A DNA stretch of 64,000 nt from Chitinophaga arvensicola (GTDB lineage Bacteria > Bacteroidota > Bacteroidia > Chitinophagales > Chitinophagaceae), in the NCBI RefSeq assembly GCF_900110835.1, contig NZ_FOJG01000002.1, forward strand, positions 3,900,221 through 3,964,220, in the 5' to 3' direction. The position numbers and the translations under genes were made by a program. How positions within the stretch are numbered: the stretch's first letter is position 1; each line of letters begins with the position of its first letter. A model generated the notes under the pieces. That model was not told the origin of the DNA. It ran no database searches and saw only the letters and a program-made list of their open reading frames with translations. Below, in pieces: positions 28,201-38,155 of this stretch.

Positions 28201-30336
28201 TTGATTATATCTGCCTTTTAAATCATCCAACTCTTTATGGATAAAATTTACCATATTGCCCCATCCTGCACCTTCTGGCTTTAAGAAACTACTTGTATAA
28301 ACACTGCTTTTCTCGTCATCTTTCAAAAAAGGGAGATAGCTCAAATCAGGTTGTTGACAGCCAACATTTAATAATAATAAACTGCGTTTAAACAAAAAGT
28401 AGTCTTCATCAAATAAAATCCTCTTAGCATTATCAAGAAATGAGCTACTATACTCCCCCTGCATAACAGCAATGATTATCTCATCCTTCCAGTGTTGAGG
28501 TATTGATTTCTCCTTTAAAATACTCTGAAGAAAATGCCGATAATTATCATCTATATTTTGTATATTTTCAGAAATCCATATTCTAAATGCACGCCGAATA
28601 GCAGGTGCATAACCTAGAGCTAAAAGAAATATTTCGATTGGTTCACCTGGTATTACTATATCCTGATATTTTGACTCGATGAATCGTGTAAGGGCCCAAT
28701 CCTCATATATATCATGAGTTACAGAAAAACGATTGTTTAATGTTGGACTCTCCTCAATCAGATTGTCTCGTAGAAGTTGATGCAAAATTGAACTATCATT
28801 GGTCTCCGGTAAGGTAATATAGGGCACCATCTTAATCGCCCTTTCTAATGCAATTGTTTGAAACATCCTGCTACGATGCTTCCTGATTGTAGGATTACTC
28901 TCTTTTTCTTTGTTTTCGATTATATACTCCCACGCAATTTTCTTAAAATCAATCTCTGAAGTTATGCTAGACTCAATTATTTCATTCCCGATCAAAGTAG
29001 CCTTATCAAGATTAAACGGAATTCGCAATATCTTTTTAAGTGCATCTTTGGATAATAATACTTTAATATTTGGATAGTTTATGCAAACACTATCAAGCTC
29101 GTCCTCTGATAACATCGATACCATGTATGCCTGGTAGGTCGGAAATTGATTAAGAAACTTGATGTTTAGTTGCTCAACAGCATAGCTTCTGCAAGTCAGA
29201 ATTATTTTCAGATCCGTTCTACGTTTTAGAAGAGCAAAGAAATCAATTATCGTGTCAGCGTTTGCAGTTTCAAGTAATTTCTCAATGCTATCAATAAGTA
29301 AAACTTTATCACCCTTCATGCCACCTGAATCCAACAGGTTCTCGAAATCACTTGTCAGAGACATCGACGACTCTAAAAAAATTTCGCGCAAACTAGTTTT
29401 ATCCAACTGTTCACCTTGCAAAGCGATAATTTCAAAATCATTCTCAAGCTCAGAAATACATTGCTTAGTCAAAGCAGACTTGCCAACTCCTGGATTCCCC
29501 CAAACTAAAACGAATGGACTTGCAATGATAAGGTCTTTTAATTCGTTCTTAGGGTTGATTCTAGGCAGGGTTATTTTCCCTATCTGAGTTTTTATTCTGT
29601 GCAATACCCGGTGTGAATTACTCTTAAGTTTAGAAAGGTCACGGAGTACCTCAGGGTCTGTTTCAACCACTTTCAGTTCAAGTATCGGCTGTTGGGCGGC
29701 TAATAAATGTGTATTGATTGCAGAGAGACTGACGCCCAATACTCTTTTCGTGCTTGTTTCGTACCCGGAGAAAATGCCAAATATGAAATATCGAGATTCG
29801 CTTTCTAAAAATAGGGGGCTCCCCGAATAGCCATCTAAAAGAGTCCCTGAATTGTATACACTACTGATTGGATCAGCTATTTCCAATTGTATTTGATTAT
29901 CAAAATCTTTGTCCGGCAAGATCTCAACTTTCAACAAAGAACGCAGAGTATTGTTGTCAACAACTTTCGGTAGGCCCGTAACAAAACACTTTTTCTCTTT
30001 CCCCATCAATTTTATAAGTTGAGGACACTTTGCTATTTCAATTGAGAAAGGCACTATAGTTTTCGGGCAAATTATAATTGCAAAGTCCTCTGACTCATTG
30101 TTATTACCCAAAATGATTGAATCATCATTTAAAACCTTATATACTTTTCTCGTCTCATCAAAAAACTGTATTTGAATATTCTCCAGTAATACATTATCAT
30201 TCTCGCCAAGTAAGACATGCCGTGCCGTAATGATATATACAACGTCACAATTAGGGGATGGAAAATAGATAAATCCCGTTCCAACCTCGTCTTTATTATC
30301 ACTTATCTTAACAATATAGTTATCGATATACGCCAT
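25231..30336 (-). CDS. Trypsin-like protease fused to STAND NTPase (AVAST type I-like)
   Basis: 1701 residues. The N-terminal serine-protease domain (about 1-215) has a complete triad: His40 in ITARHV, Asp84 in EDFAII, and Ser171 in GYSGSPL. A STAND-type P-loop NTPase follows, with Walker A GNPGVGKS (279-286) and Walker B KVLLIDS (343-349). The remaining 1100 residues are helical repeat-like and probably sense the trigger. Protease-STAND proteins with a metallo-beta-lactamase partner belong to AVAST type I antiphage systems, in which target recognition activates the effector. The start codon directly abuts the stop of the metallo-beta-lactamase gene, so the genes are cotranscribed. I am unsure of the subunit lettering. 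Confidence 0.88.
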   Translation of the reverse strand: MAYIDNYIVKISDNKDEVGTGFIYFPSPNCDVVYIITARHVLLGENDNVLLENIQIQFFDETRKVYKVLNDDSIILGNNNESEDFAIIICPKTIVPFSIEIAKCPQLIKLMGKEKKCFVTGLPKVVDNNTLRSLLKVEILPDKDFDNQIQLEIADPISSVYNSGTLLDGYSGSPLFLESESRYFIFGIFSGYETSTKRVLGVSLSAINTHLLAAQQPILELKVVETDPEVLRDLSKLKSNSHRVLHRIKTQIGKITLPRINPKNELKDLIIASPFVLVWGNPGVGKSALTKQCISELENDFEIIALQGEQLDKTSLREIFLESSMSLTSDFENLLDSGGMKGDKVLLIDSIEKLLETANADTIIDFFALLKRRTDLKIILTCRSYAVEQLNIKFLNQFPTYQAYMVSMLSEDELDSVCINYPNIKVLLSKDALKKILRIPFNLDKATLIGNEIIESSITSEIDFKKIAWEYIIENKEKESNPTIRKHRSRMFQTIALERAIKMVPYITLPETNDSSILHQLLRDNLIEESPTLNNRFSVTHDIYEDWALTRFIESKYQDIVIPGEPIEIFLLALGYAPAIRRAFRIWISENIQNIDDNYRHFLQSILKEKSIPQHWKDEIIIAVMQGEYSSSFLDNAKRILFDEDYFLFKRSLLLLNVGCQQPDLSYLPFLKDDEKSSVYTSSFLKPEGAGWGNMVNFIHKELDDLKGRYNQIVPFLLQWSKIINVNRPLPKESRKVGLIILEYLQGYRESIENDEHESAKDLTEILVLLFKLTKVVKAEVKHFVVNIQNFDRRDVHYKLRDLADKVSDILLSWSDSVEICKELSDVVINLAEKEWFYYPPSPEQLEEMLRDKPFKSIPMGIDKEEQFGVVSGFSRDYFPASAFQTPIGHLLRNVPLKTLRFITRLFNHSVDQFFQSDFLLKDTFFMQPDERIEIKYRLSNESVVTQYGTLALWLMYRGTYIATPYLLQSVLMALEAWLLQLAKIIVSDENNEYPHVREVLNDAIDLLLKESKSVSTSAVLISVASAYPDLIIQKIMPLLGVKQFYKWDTARGLYERDVLAPYGSRKNAELLQRERITSKELPHRNISMESLVLKLSLGKYETEMMGLLDSFYQENVQDESWKFALNRMDKRKLEIIGEVENGFLVQTKIDEDLKPIAEKTKAMVDEITPLSAASNWAMRKMKRESVDEDNYETWEKHFSHVSNASPQTRQVKIYNNPAALAAIGIRDYFELLNEIQVNWCIDRVLSIVGYEIKNIGKHFELDSDAAFGAFEIDAALIALVELAYKLTGENLRKAREYLFVSLILIDNKLERDKLIRKFKGDLWSHSPGFALSCVIGLIRYSKISHLRSRIIHAYGSQSYSRAAVVESKNLKMYWNRFLKILKFQFLRKDRKIDDLQAIITEYDDRVLEIITEVTEESIEFQVDELDTTSISTFHLMEALFLIPENTTNVSLHDYYSYILSYVGRNIDAKDLFGNDKIHYETLQKFEEHFSMYLLVQQSSIAIEKLNELLNLTLSQNRRYRRRTSDIVRRCLELMLTFTIQDEELIPNFWILWNYLSSKTLESTNGYITDILLLDYSYWGSDGKNWKGIKGKKFFFEPLIKHSGTLKATGKLLSGVGYNELMPDGISWLAGLLKYQVLEERDDIYYFEKLSTRIFYDPRMRTAIRNNAEFRNSFLCILNALVDQYSASAFLIREDFISLSK

Positions 30337-31389
30337 CTAAAGGTTAAAGGTTAAGTAGTTATTCTGAGCTTCCGGATATAAAATTGATACGTTCTCTATT
30401 TTTCCATCAACGTCAAAAATTGAAGTTGTAACGCGATTCTTTTGGGTAATATGGAATTGCAGATTCCTCTTGGAGTTATGTCTAATAATGCGGACGAGCG
30501 TTTCCTTATTTGGAAGGTTGTTTTTATTAAGTCCATCCGCACTGACAATAAAATGGCCACAATTAATCAAATCCAATAGTAGGTCGCTGGTATTGAATTT
30601 ACTTCCATGATGAGAAACCTGCATATAGGCCAATTCGATTTTTTTCTCACCTGGCAAGTATCCCAGGTTTTTCAAAGCACGTGAAATCACAGAAGGATGA
30701 CTATCGGCTAAAAAGAGAAAATTACTTCCATTAAAGGTGAGGATAAAAGCAATACTACTCCCATTTTCTTCACTATTATCTTCCTTAAATAACTCAAGGT
30801 TAAAATCCTCCAATTTTGTTTTATAATCATTTTTTTTACCTGCTTTTTTTTCGGCTGATTTTTTCTTGACTATTTTGATCTCTTCTCGTTTCCACTTTAT
30901 TATCATTTTTTTTAGTTTTTCGCTATCTGGTGATAATAAAGTTATTCTAGCGCCCCAAAAATCAATTACCCCAAGTTCATCAGTTATAAATTCATTGAGA
31001 TGAGCATGCTTTGACAAGAATTCTCTCAATTTTATTCCCTGACGCACACTTTTAAGGTTAGTATTCCTGATGCCAGTATCGTAGTCCCACTGAGAGTAAT
31101 TATACCAAACCTTTGTTTTTGAAATATCTAATTGACTAAAAATAGTCTCGTCATTTATCAGACGAAGGATACCGCCAATATGGTCATCATCGATATGAGT
31201 AATAATCCAAAGATCAATGATTTCACTTCTTTGAACAATTTTTTCAATTTCCTTTCTAATACTATTGGTATAGATATCCTCGCTTTCTGATCCTCCGTCT
31301 ATCAAAATGTTATGATAAAGCCCATCATCTCCCAAAAATCGAATATGAATAGCATCACCACATCCTGCATCAAAGAATTTAATTTCCAT
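30337..31389 (-). CDS. Metallo-beta-lactamase-fold hydrolase (AVAST type I-like)
   Basis: 350 residues, ComEC/MBL type. The metal-binding motif THIDDDHIGG (64-73) and the later VSHHGSKF are intact, as is the N-terminal FFDAGCGDAIHIRF strand-loop typical of this group. A lysine-rich insert (about 165-200) carries repeated KK runs. There is no signal peptide, so it is cytoplasmic. It lies between the two large STAND genes (9 bp after one and 0 bp before the other), the gene content expected of AVAST type I, where its molecular role is not established. Confidence 0.88.
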   Translation of the reverse strand: MEIKFFDAGCGDAIHIRFLGDDGLYHNILIDGGSESEDIYTNSIRKEIEKIVQRSEIIDLWIITHIDDDHIGGILRLINDETIFSQLDISKTKVWYNYSQWDYDTGIRNTNLKSVRQGIKLREFLSKHAHLNEFITDELGVIDFWGARITLLSPDSEKLKKMIIKWKREEIKIVKKKSAEKKAGKKNDYKTKLEDFNLELFKEDNSEENGSSIAFILTFNGSNFLFLADSHPSVISRALKNLGYLPGEKKIELAYMQVSHHGSKFNTSDLLLDLINCGHFIVSADGLNKNNLPNKETLVRIIRHNSKRNLQFHITQKNRVTTSIFDVDGKIENVSILYPEAQNNYLTFNL

Positions 31390-31398
31390 AATTTATAA

Positions 31399-34300
31399 TT
31401 AATCTTCTATCAACGATTTTTGCAATTCTATACCCACAACATTTTTCATGGCTATCAAATACTGAATCAGTTCCCGGTAAAAAACATATGATTCTTTATC
31501 TGTTTTCATGTTATTTGAAAAATATTGCCATAAAGCACTTAAACAAGTCGCCAGTTTATCATCCAGGTCCTTATGACCTACCCAAACCAACCCCTCTGGC
31601 GCCTTCTGTTGACTTTGATGTAAGCTTAACTGGAAAAAAAAAGTAAGGATTCTCAACCCATCCTTGAGCATAAACTTGCCAGAAGGGGTTGTAATGAAAC
31701 CTAGCAAAGAATCTATTACATAAGGGTTCAATTTATTTTTACCAAACCACTTTTTGTAAATTGGTTCTGCGGCAGAAGTAAAAGCAGAATAGTCGTACTT
31801 CCATACATCACACATCCAAGGATGAAAACCCATTACGCAAATTCTAAAGTCACTGAACCGATCAATATGTTTGGTTTCCCAGGTTGACGAAGTGTAGGTA
31901 TATTCAACCATCTGGTTCAATAACTTCACCATTTTATCGCGAATGTCCGGGGTGTCTAGGTTAACATAAAAAGAATTACAAAATGTCTGAATCCATTTCT
32001 GGGCGAGATAACCATACTTAAATAATGGCTCCCAAAATCTCAATTCGACTTCTTCACTACCGAGAAATAAAATTGATCTAGCAATTTTTTGAAGAACCAT
32101 TCTGTCGAATTCACTTTCCGATGATTTAATAGGCAGGGAATCTTCCTTTATCTCTCCGAGTTGATAAATAATCTGTTTATATGCCTGCTCCCATAATGAA
32201 ACGATATAGGTCTTTTCTGTATTCCCCTTAATCGCAGATAATTCCGGAATAACCTCCAACATAGGTATAATTATGCTTGTCGTTAGACCTGCTTTTCTTA
32301 CACGATCCTGAGAATTCCTGCGCCAATTATCAGTTTCCTTTTGTTTCCATTCTTCGGGAGAACGAATGACGGACCAATCCAGGATAAAAGTCTCGATTTT
32401 ATTATTTATAAATTTCTCGGCAAGCTCCTCTCTTGTTTTCTTAAGCTTCCCTTTTTCTTCGTTATAGTTTTTTATCCCCCGATAATATTCCCCGCTATAA
32501 TATAAAAGCAGATTTTGAGCCTGTACAAAATGCGGGGTATCCCAAGAATACAATGCAGAAGCTGTGGTAAAAAAATGTTTTCTTGTAGCGTCGTTAAACA
32601 ACAACAAAGAGCCAGCGATGACTCTGCGCATCGATTTACTATCTATGTTGCTCTTCCATAAAACAGGCGCAATTTCTGCAAGGAAAATATTCCATTCCTG
32701 GTGGGTGCCATAATGGTGAAATTCGTTCCCCCATAAAAATTGCTTATCTATTATCCTCTTCATTAAATCAAGTACCCAATCCCAGTAATCAGGATATTTA
32801 TCAATCCAAATATCCTTGTGATGTACTAACACTTTAACAGCTGCCAATACATTTGTATAGGGCGATGCCCATGCATGTTCGCCACTGCAATGACTGTCGG
32901 ATTCAGGGTCTATTTTTGCATAATCGGTCTGAATCTTACTCCATAAGTATTCTGCCCCTGCTAATTCAAATGGCGATTTCTGATCAATCATCAGCTGGTA
33001 TTTATATGCCAAATGAGAATCCTCAAGGGTTTCCAGACTGGCTTTTCGTCCTGCTGACAAATGATCGGTTACTTCGACGGGCTCCTGGTATTCAAAATAG
33101 GTTCCCTGCTCAGATACCTTTTTCTCGTAATTGGCAGGATTGGTTTGATGTATCAGCTGATAGAGAAATATATCTCGTTCATTTCGCGTCTGCATTTGTA
33201 GCAATTCGCTTTGCCATTTCTCTCTTACTGGTACAAAATCTTTTTGAAACTCCCCGTTGTTCAACAATAGATGAAGTACAATATCCCGAATGGCAATTTT
33301 CCGGTGGTGTCTGCCCTTCCATTTTTTCACTTGTTCCTGCCAGGCCTGGCTAAAATCCCCCCACATGGTAAGGTCATGATACCCACTGTGGAGATCCCAT
33401 TCATAAAATTCATACGTCGAAAGAAAGGGCTTCAACCGTTCTAAAAACAAGGGGAAATGTAATTTTCCAATGGTAAATATGACGCCTATAATAGCAAGGG
33501 AATTTGTATTCTTTATCAGGTACGACGTGTATTCATCAATATTTTTATCCTTCTCCAGTTCTTCATAAAAGAACTGTTCCAGGGCCATGAGAACTGACAC
33601 AAGACTATGAGGCGCATTCCCAACATCTTTATGCCAACCGAAAACATAAAAATCTCCAATGTACTCTTTGGATTTCCCTTCGATAATTATTTCAATTTTA
33701 TTACTATTGGATGATTCGTTATGACTTTCCAGCCAACGTTCCGTGGCAAAATCGGTTAACTTACAGATAAAGGACAATGCTTCTAAAGGCGAAAGTCGCA
33801 GGAAATTCAAGAAAGGGCCACGTAAATAGAATGGCGGGTACCAGCCATGTTCTTCAATAAGCTCATAATGATCATTGAACCGATCCGAACTATACCAGCT
33901 ATCCTCGGGCTCTTCAATCATTACAGCCAGCAACATCTCCGATCCCAATGACGGATCATACTGAAGTATGGGGAGAATTGTCCTGCCATCCAAACATACT
34001 TTTCGAAAAGCACTGTCAATCCTGTCAAGCGGCCCCAATGGCCATGGATCAGTTTTTCTTCGTGAAAACCCACGACCAGTAACTGATATAACACCTTGTT
34101 CAGGATCTTTATTTTCCACGGCTCTGGCATCAGGTTCTATTTTGATTCGTTTACAAATCCGCAAACATAAGTTCCTCACTTGCTCAGGATTCTGTAGGTA
34201 ACCCAATAGTAACGCCTTATATACTAGCTCTTCTATTTTATCATCAATATACCCACCCTCTTCCCGTATTGAAAATATTTGTTCTGCTGCCTTCAGACTC

Positions 34301-36600
34301 AGATTACCTGCTTCCTGTCGCAATGGAAACTTTTCCGGCGTCTTTTCAAGCCAGAGAGATGCTATTTCGACAGTGTTAATTAAGTCATGCTCCAATACAA
34401 TTTCTGACTGTTCCCACAAAAACTTTAAAACATCTGGCCAATACTCGGGAATTGGTAACCGGTCGTAAGCAGAGGCTTGTTTCTCTGTAATGCCGATCCG
34501 TTTTGCGATTTCAAGCACATGCGGTGCAGCGTGTGTTGCTCGCAGTAAAAATAATTTAGTAATGCCCTTTAACAAGGCTGCTTCATTGGTAAACAGAAGT
34601 TCTCTGTGCAGAGTAAGCAACGAATAGGCATTCGGAGCAAAGAAAAACGCTTCCAGTAAAAGATCCCGCACTAAAAGATGCTGCGGCGAGTTGTCTGTAA
34701 AGCTCTGAACTACCTTCTCCCATTGTGCTCCTGTGGGCTCTTGTTCTAAAAGGCTGATGCCATATAAACGTACGGCTTTTGCCCATAACGGTGAGGTTAA
34801 ATGTTTCTGTTTTAAAAAGGTAGGTAATTCATCATCGTAGGATTTAAGCAGCCTATACCTGGCCCAATCGCTATATAGATCATGATTAAAATAAAGTTTC
34901 TCATGTTGCACTTTTAAAAAACCCAAGGATCGCAACGCATCGGCTGGTGCTAGCTTATCCGGAGCGAATAAATGAACACTGATCCCGATACTCAAATTAT
35001 CAGCCTGCTGTTCAGCAAGCTGTTTCAGAAAAGAACTTATTTGCAGTCCATTATTTGCATTTTCCACTTCCTCTGTCCATACAAAGTCAATCAAATGACT
35101 CTCTCCTAAATTATGTGCTGCCGACAGAGATGAAAGATTATTGGCATTCCGAATAAGCTTGTCTAATAACTTCAGATTATTCCGGATGTTTTCCATGGAA
35201 TCGATAAAAAGGATTTGCTCTAGCAATGGATAGGCTGTAGCGATTTCACATAACTCGTTAAATGTTAGTTCCGGAATATCAAAATTCTGAAAGATTGAAG
35301 GAGAGAAATTGAAATTGGTGAAAAATTGGCTCAGTTTATCAATCTGATCTGATGGACAAGTAAAAATAATTTTCCAAGAAGAAGTCTCATCGATCGCTTT
35401 TCTTAAAATGATGGCAAGCTTCTGTTGCTGGCGCTGATGATATAACCGCTCGATACCATCAATAAATAAATAAGCATGAACATCCGAAGTCTCTTCAATT
35501 AACTCGGAAAGCTGGTTGTCCAGCCTCATATCTGTTTCCATCGATGTCGAGTCAAAATCAGTGCTATCCAGCCAAATAATACTGCTACCTTCAGCTCTTT
35601 TCCTTTCAGCAAATAATTTAGCCAGGTTCGTTTTTCCGCTACCAGAAATCCCCTGTATGATCAGCCCTTTACATCTACTTAATTTATTCTCTAGATCGTT
35701 GCCAGATGCGTTTCTATCCAGTGACAATTGCTGGCCTAACTTATCCGGAATGATTAAAAATTTGTCAGCTGCTGCCTGGTTTAGTTTTTTCCAATCAGAT
35801 TCATACCTGGGGGCATTGCTAAGAAGAAAGTCATTTTTTAAGACCTGTACCAGCCCCTTTCGATCAAGGCTTCCAGCAACAGGCGCAATACTTCTTGGGA
35901 GTAAACATAAAGCTTTGAAAAGCCTTTCTGCGTCAGCCTGATTTTTACTGCTTAACGAGTTACGGCATAACTCTATGCCCCTTGCTTCGTCTTTTGATAC
36001 TTTATTTTCAAAATCCATCTCCCGCTCCATAAAACATTTAAGCAGGTTAACCGTGTCTTCTTCCCTGACAGTATAAAGTGCGGCCAGATCTGGCGGGCAA
36101 TAAAAGCTTTGGTAAATCTTCCTGCCAGATTTGGAGTAAAACCGGTCAGTTAAAATACGTTGATGTAAGGTTGCCTTATCCTGATGAACTGCCTGCTGCA
36201 AAAGCTGGTTTAAATCAGCTGAAACCGCCGGAGAAATGGGAGCTTCTACTAAACAGAGTGCATCTGAATCTTTATTGAATACGAGAGAATTATGGTGTAG
36301 TGTTTGTTCCCATAACAACCGGTTAATTTCTGCCGGACATCCTTTGGAATTGAACTGTTGATTACTTTTTACAGATACGGCAATACGACGGATGGTTTGA
36401 GAAGATTCGAGCGTCAGTAAGATATCATCAAATAACCAGCCGTCTGCCCCAGCCTGCAGGCTGATTTTTTTAATAAGGCCTGATTGGGGATCAAATGGCA
36501 AATTTTCAGATAGCATACACGCCAAGAAATAGGCTACTACCTTATCCTCGTAACTTGTGCCCCCCTGTCCGGTTTGCTTGGCTGTTGCTACTTTACTCAC
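31399..36600 (-). CDS. Cap4/DUF4297-like nuclease fused to STAND NTPase (AVAST type I-like)
   Basis: 1733 residues, first gene of the operon. The N-terminal domain has a PD-(D/E)xK-like pattern: GGTSYEDKVVAYFLACML (Glu18), FDD (57-59) and VSVKS with Lys78. This resembles the DUF4297/Cap4 dsDNA endonuclease group; the usual Glu/Gln of ExK is Ser76 here. A P-loop (GISGSGKT, about 316-323) and a Walker B (YLFIDGIERL, about 375-384) mark the STAND NTPase. About 1300 residues of helical sensor repeats follow. In such systems the nuclease acts after recognition of a phage protein. Translation probably starts at the ATG giving MSKVATAKQ. Confidence 0.85.
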   Translation of the reverse strand: MSKVATAKQTGQGGTSYEDKVVAYFLACMLSENLPFDPQSGLIKKISLQAGADGWLFDDILLTLESSQTIRRIAVSVKSNQQFNSKGCPAEINRLLWEQTLHHNSLVFNKDSDALCLVEAPISPAVSADLNQLLQQAVHQDKATLHQRILTDRFYSKSGRKIYQSFYCPPDLAALYTVREEDTVNLLKCFMEREMDFENKVSKDEARGIELCRNSLSSKNQADAERLFKALCLLPRSIAPVAGSLDRKGLVQVLKNDFLLSNAPRYESDWKKLNQAAADKFLIIPDKLGQQLSLDRNASGNDLENKLSRCKGLIIQGISGSGKTNLAKLFAERKRAEGSSIIWLDSTDFDSTSMETDMRLDNQLSELIEETSDVHAYLFIDGIERLYHQRQQQKLAIILRKAIDETSSWKIIFTCPSDQIDKLSQFFTNFNFSPSIFQNFDIPELTFNELCEIATAYPLLEQILFIDSMENIRNNLKLLDKLIRNANNLSSLSAAHNLGESHLIDFVWTEEVENANNGLQISSFLKQLAEQQADNLSIGISVHLFAPDKLAPADALRSLGFLKVQHEKLYFNHDLYSDWARYRLLKSYDDELPTFLKQKHLTSPLWAKAVRLYGISLLEQEPTGAQWEKVVQSFTDNSPQHLLVRDLLLEAFFFAPNAYSLLTLHRELLFTNEAALLKGITKLFLLRATHAAPHVLEIAKRIGITEKQASAYDRLPIPEYWPDVLKFLWEQSEIVLEHDLINTVEIASLWLEKTPEKFPLRQEAGNLSLKAAEQIFSIREEGGYIDDKIEELVYKALLLGYLQNPEQVRNLCLRICKRIKIEPDARAVENKDPEQGVISVTGRGFSRRKTDPWPLGPLDRIDSAFRKVCLDGRTILPILQYDPSLGSEMLLAVMIEEPEDSWYSSDRFNDHYELIEEHGWYPPFYLRGPFLNFLRLSPLEALSFICKLTDFATERWLESHNESSNSNKIEIIIEGKSKEYIGDFYVFGWHKDVGNAPHSLVSVLMALEQFFYEELEKDKNIDEYTSYLIKNTNSLAIIGVIFTIGKLHFPLFLERLKPFLSTYEFYEWDLHSGYHDLTMWGDFSQAWQEQVKKWKGRHHRKIAIRDIVLHLLLNNGEFQKDFVPVREKWQSELLQMQTRNERDIFLYQLIHQTNPANYEKKVSEQGTYFEYQEPVEVTDHLSAGRKASLETLEDSHLAYKYQLMIDQKSPFELAGAEYLWSKIQTDYAKIDPESDSHCSGEHAWASPYTNVLAAVKVLVHHKDIWIDKYPDYWDWVLDLMKRIIDKQFLWGNEFHHYGTHQEWNIFLAEIAPVLWKSNIDSKSMRRVIAGSLLLFNDATRKHFFTTASALYSWDTPHFVQAQNLLLYYSGEYYRGIKNYNEEKGKLKKTREELAEKFINNKIETFILDWSVIRSPEEWKQKETDNWRRNSQDRVRKAGLTTSIIIPMLEVIPELSAIKGNTEKTYIVSLWEQAYKQIIYQLGEIKEDSLPIKSSESEFDRMVLQKIARSILFLGSEEVELRFWEPLFKYGYLAQKWIQTFCNSFYVNLDTPDIRDKMVKLLNQMVEYTYTSSTWETKHIDRFSDFRICVMGFHPWMCDVWKYDYSAFTSAAEPIYKKWFGKNKLNPYVIDSLLGFITTPSGKFMLKDGLRILTFFFQLSLHQSQQKAPEGLVWVGHKDLDDKLATCLSALWQYFSNNMKTDKESYVFYRELIQYLIAMKNVVGIELQKSLIED

Positions 36601-36759
36601 CTAATTATAGTTTAAACCAGAAAATGTTCCATCTGCCAATCTCCCCACACTTAATTAAATAATTTGGTTAGCGGAAAAAGATGCTTACCACAATTATTTG
36701 GTGCATCGAGTTCAATATTTATTTACTAAGAGCTATAAAAAAAAACCGAATTTTACGAG

Positions 36760-37395
36760 TCAATTTTTATATGAGATTTCTCTTTTGACAAATGAAAATG
36801 GTTTTCTAATACTTCCCGTTTTTCCCGGTCCCCAGACCATTAGTGCCAAGCATATAAAGGTTATCAAGCATGCTATTATTATCAATAAATCTGGCTTACA
36901 ATGGCTATCACATTTAAAACTCATTTTGACGAACAGGAAATCGAAGAATAAAAGCGCCCAAATAGCAATTACAGCACTATTAACAATAATGTTAATGTTA
37001 GATACGGAGAAACTTTTCTTCTCTAGAACAGTCTTATAGATCGGACCTGTTACTATATCTTCAAGCATATCTATATGCTTTTCCCAGTTCTTTTGCCACT
37101 TCTTACTACCAATATTGACTAATAACCAGCCAACTGAGAAAATCAGCCCCAAGCAAATAACAAAAAATTGCAGCTGCGGAAACCTTATTTCAATTGTGCT
37201 TGACGCAGCAAGAGCAAAAAAACCTGCAAATGCAGCCGCAGTAAACGCCCAGAAATAACTTGCACGCTGCCAATAGCGCTCTATCTCAAAATCTCTATTC
37301 AGCCAAGCCCGCTCCAATGCTTTTTCTTCTAATCCTTCAAAAAGGGAATAATACTCACTCTTCTGCATGCATATATCATTTTGATTTTTTATCAC
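36760..37395 (-). CDS. Four-TM membrane protein, RipA-like
   Basis: 211 residues, or 202 if translation starts at Met10, seven bases after the upstream gene's stop. A soluble N-terminal helix with EIERYWQRASYFWAF leads into four predicted membrane helices (about 47-66, 77-96, 129-150 and 168-188) with a cytoplasmic loop between the second and third. The layout and the FEIExxWxRxxYFWAF motif recall proteins annotated as RipA-family octameric membrane proteins, an assignment from memory. The reading frame overlaps the CBS-protein gene by 20 bp, so the two are an operon. Role unknown; a membrane effector is possible given the defence neighbours. Confidence 0.65.
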   Translation of the reverse strand: MIKNQNDICMQKSEYYSLFEGLEEKALERAWLNRDFEIERYWQRASYFWAFTAAAFAGFFALAASSTIEIRFPQLQFFVICLGLIFSVGWLLVNIGSKKWQKNWEKHIDMLEDIVTGPIYKTVLEKKSFSVSNINIIVNSAVIAIWALLFFDFLFVKMSFKCDSHCKPDLLIIIACLITFICLALMVWGPGKTGSIRKPFSFVKREISYKN

Positions 37396-38116
37396 TAATG
37401 CTAATAACTATACTTGCCAAGTATTCATCCAACTTATTTCTTTCAACAATTCCAATAAGTTGCAATTGAGAATTAACAACCGGAATAAAATGAATACCAT
37501 TTTCTCTCATGATTTTTAAAGCATCAACGGCAGTTTGTTCTGCCTTTACATAAATACGGACGGTGTCGCTTTTACTAAATGATTTAATTATATCAATTCC
37601 ATTATTAATTCCGTCAGGATATTGATCAGTATTCAGAACTCTATTCCTATTTATTCTAGTAATGCTTTTAAGCCTACCGAAATTATCTGTGAGTTGCAAA
37701 TACTGAACATTGTAAAAGAACTCCAAATATCTTCTGACATCGTAACGATTGTACAACAAATTTGGATTATCTCGAAAGCGGATAACGTTCACGGCAGCAA
37801 TCTGATCCACAGGATAATCTTGAAGCCCTATAGTCGATCCTTTTTCTTCAGCGATTACAGGATGCACTAATTGTATAATGGAAGTATTTGTCAGAATAGA
37901 CTCCTCAGCTACAATTTCCAATTCAATTCCAAAGCCAGAAAATTTCTTAATATATTTCCCTATTACTAAACAAAAGATTAAGGGCAGCAGGGCGACACCT
38001 ATCCATTTTATATCAATATCCAGAAGTTGAGGACAGTTTATTCTGGTAATGAATAAAAATGAGAAGATTACTATGCTACCAATAATGGCATATAAAAAAT
38101 TATTTTTAGAATCCAT
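37376..38116 (-). CDS. Two-TM protein with CBS-type ligand-binding domain
   Basis: 246 residues. Two membrane helices (about 7-26 and 37-55) anchor a cytoplasmic part. Residues about 175-240 form a CBS motif (YVKAEQTAVDALKIMRENGIHFIPVV and LIGIVERNKLDEYL); a degenerate first CBS half may lie before it. CBS domains bind adenine nucleotides or related ligands, so this protein may sense a nucleotide and gate the four-TM partner encoded next. It shares an operon with that protein, and an XRE regulator lies 39 bp upstream. Confidence 0.7.
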   Translation of the reverse strand: MDSKNNFLYAIIGSIVIFSFLFITRINCPQLLDIDIKWIGVALLPLIFCLVIGKYIKKFSGFGIELEIVAEESILTNTSIIQLVHPVIAEEKGSTIGLQDYPVDQIAAVNVIRFRDNPNLLYNRYDVRRYLEFFYNVQYLQLTDNFGRLKSITRINRNRVLNTDQYPDGINNGIDIIKSFSKSDTVRIYVKAEQTAVDALKIMRENGIHFIPVVNSQLQLIGIVERNKLDEYLASIVISISDKKSK

Positions 38117-38155
38117 AGGTCTATTGTAGATAGTTACTTTTGGGGGTACGCCTTT

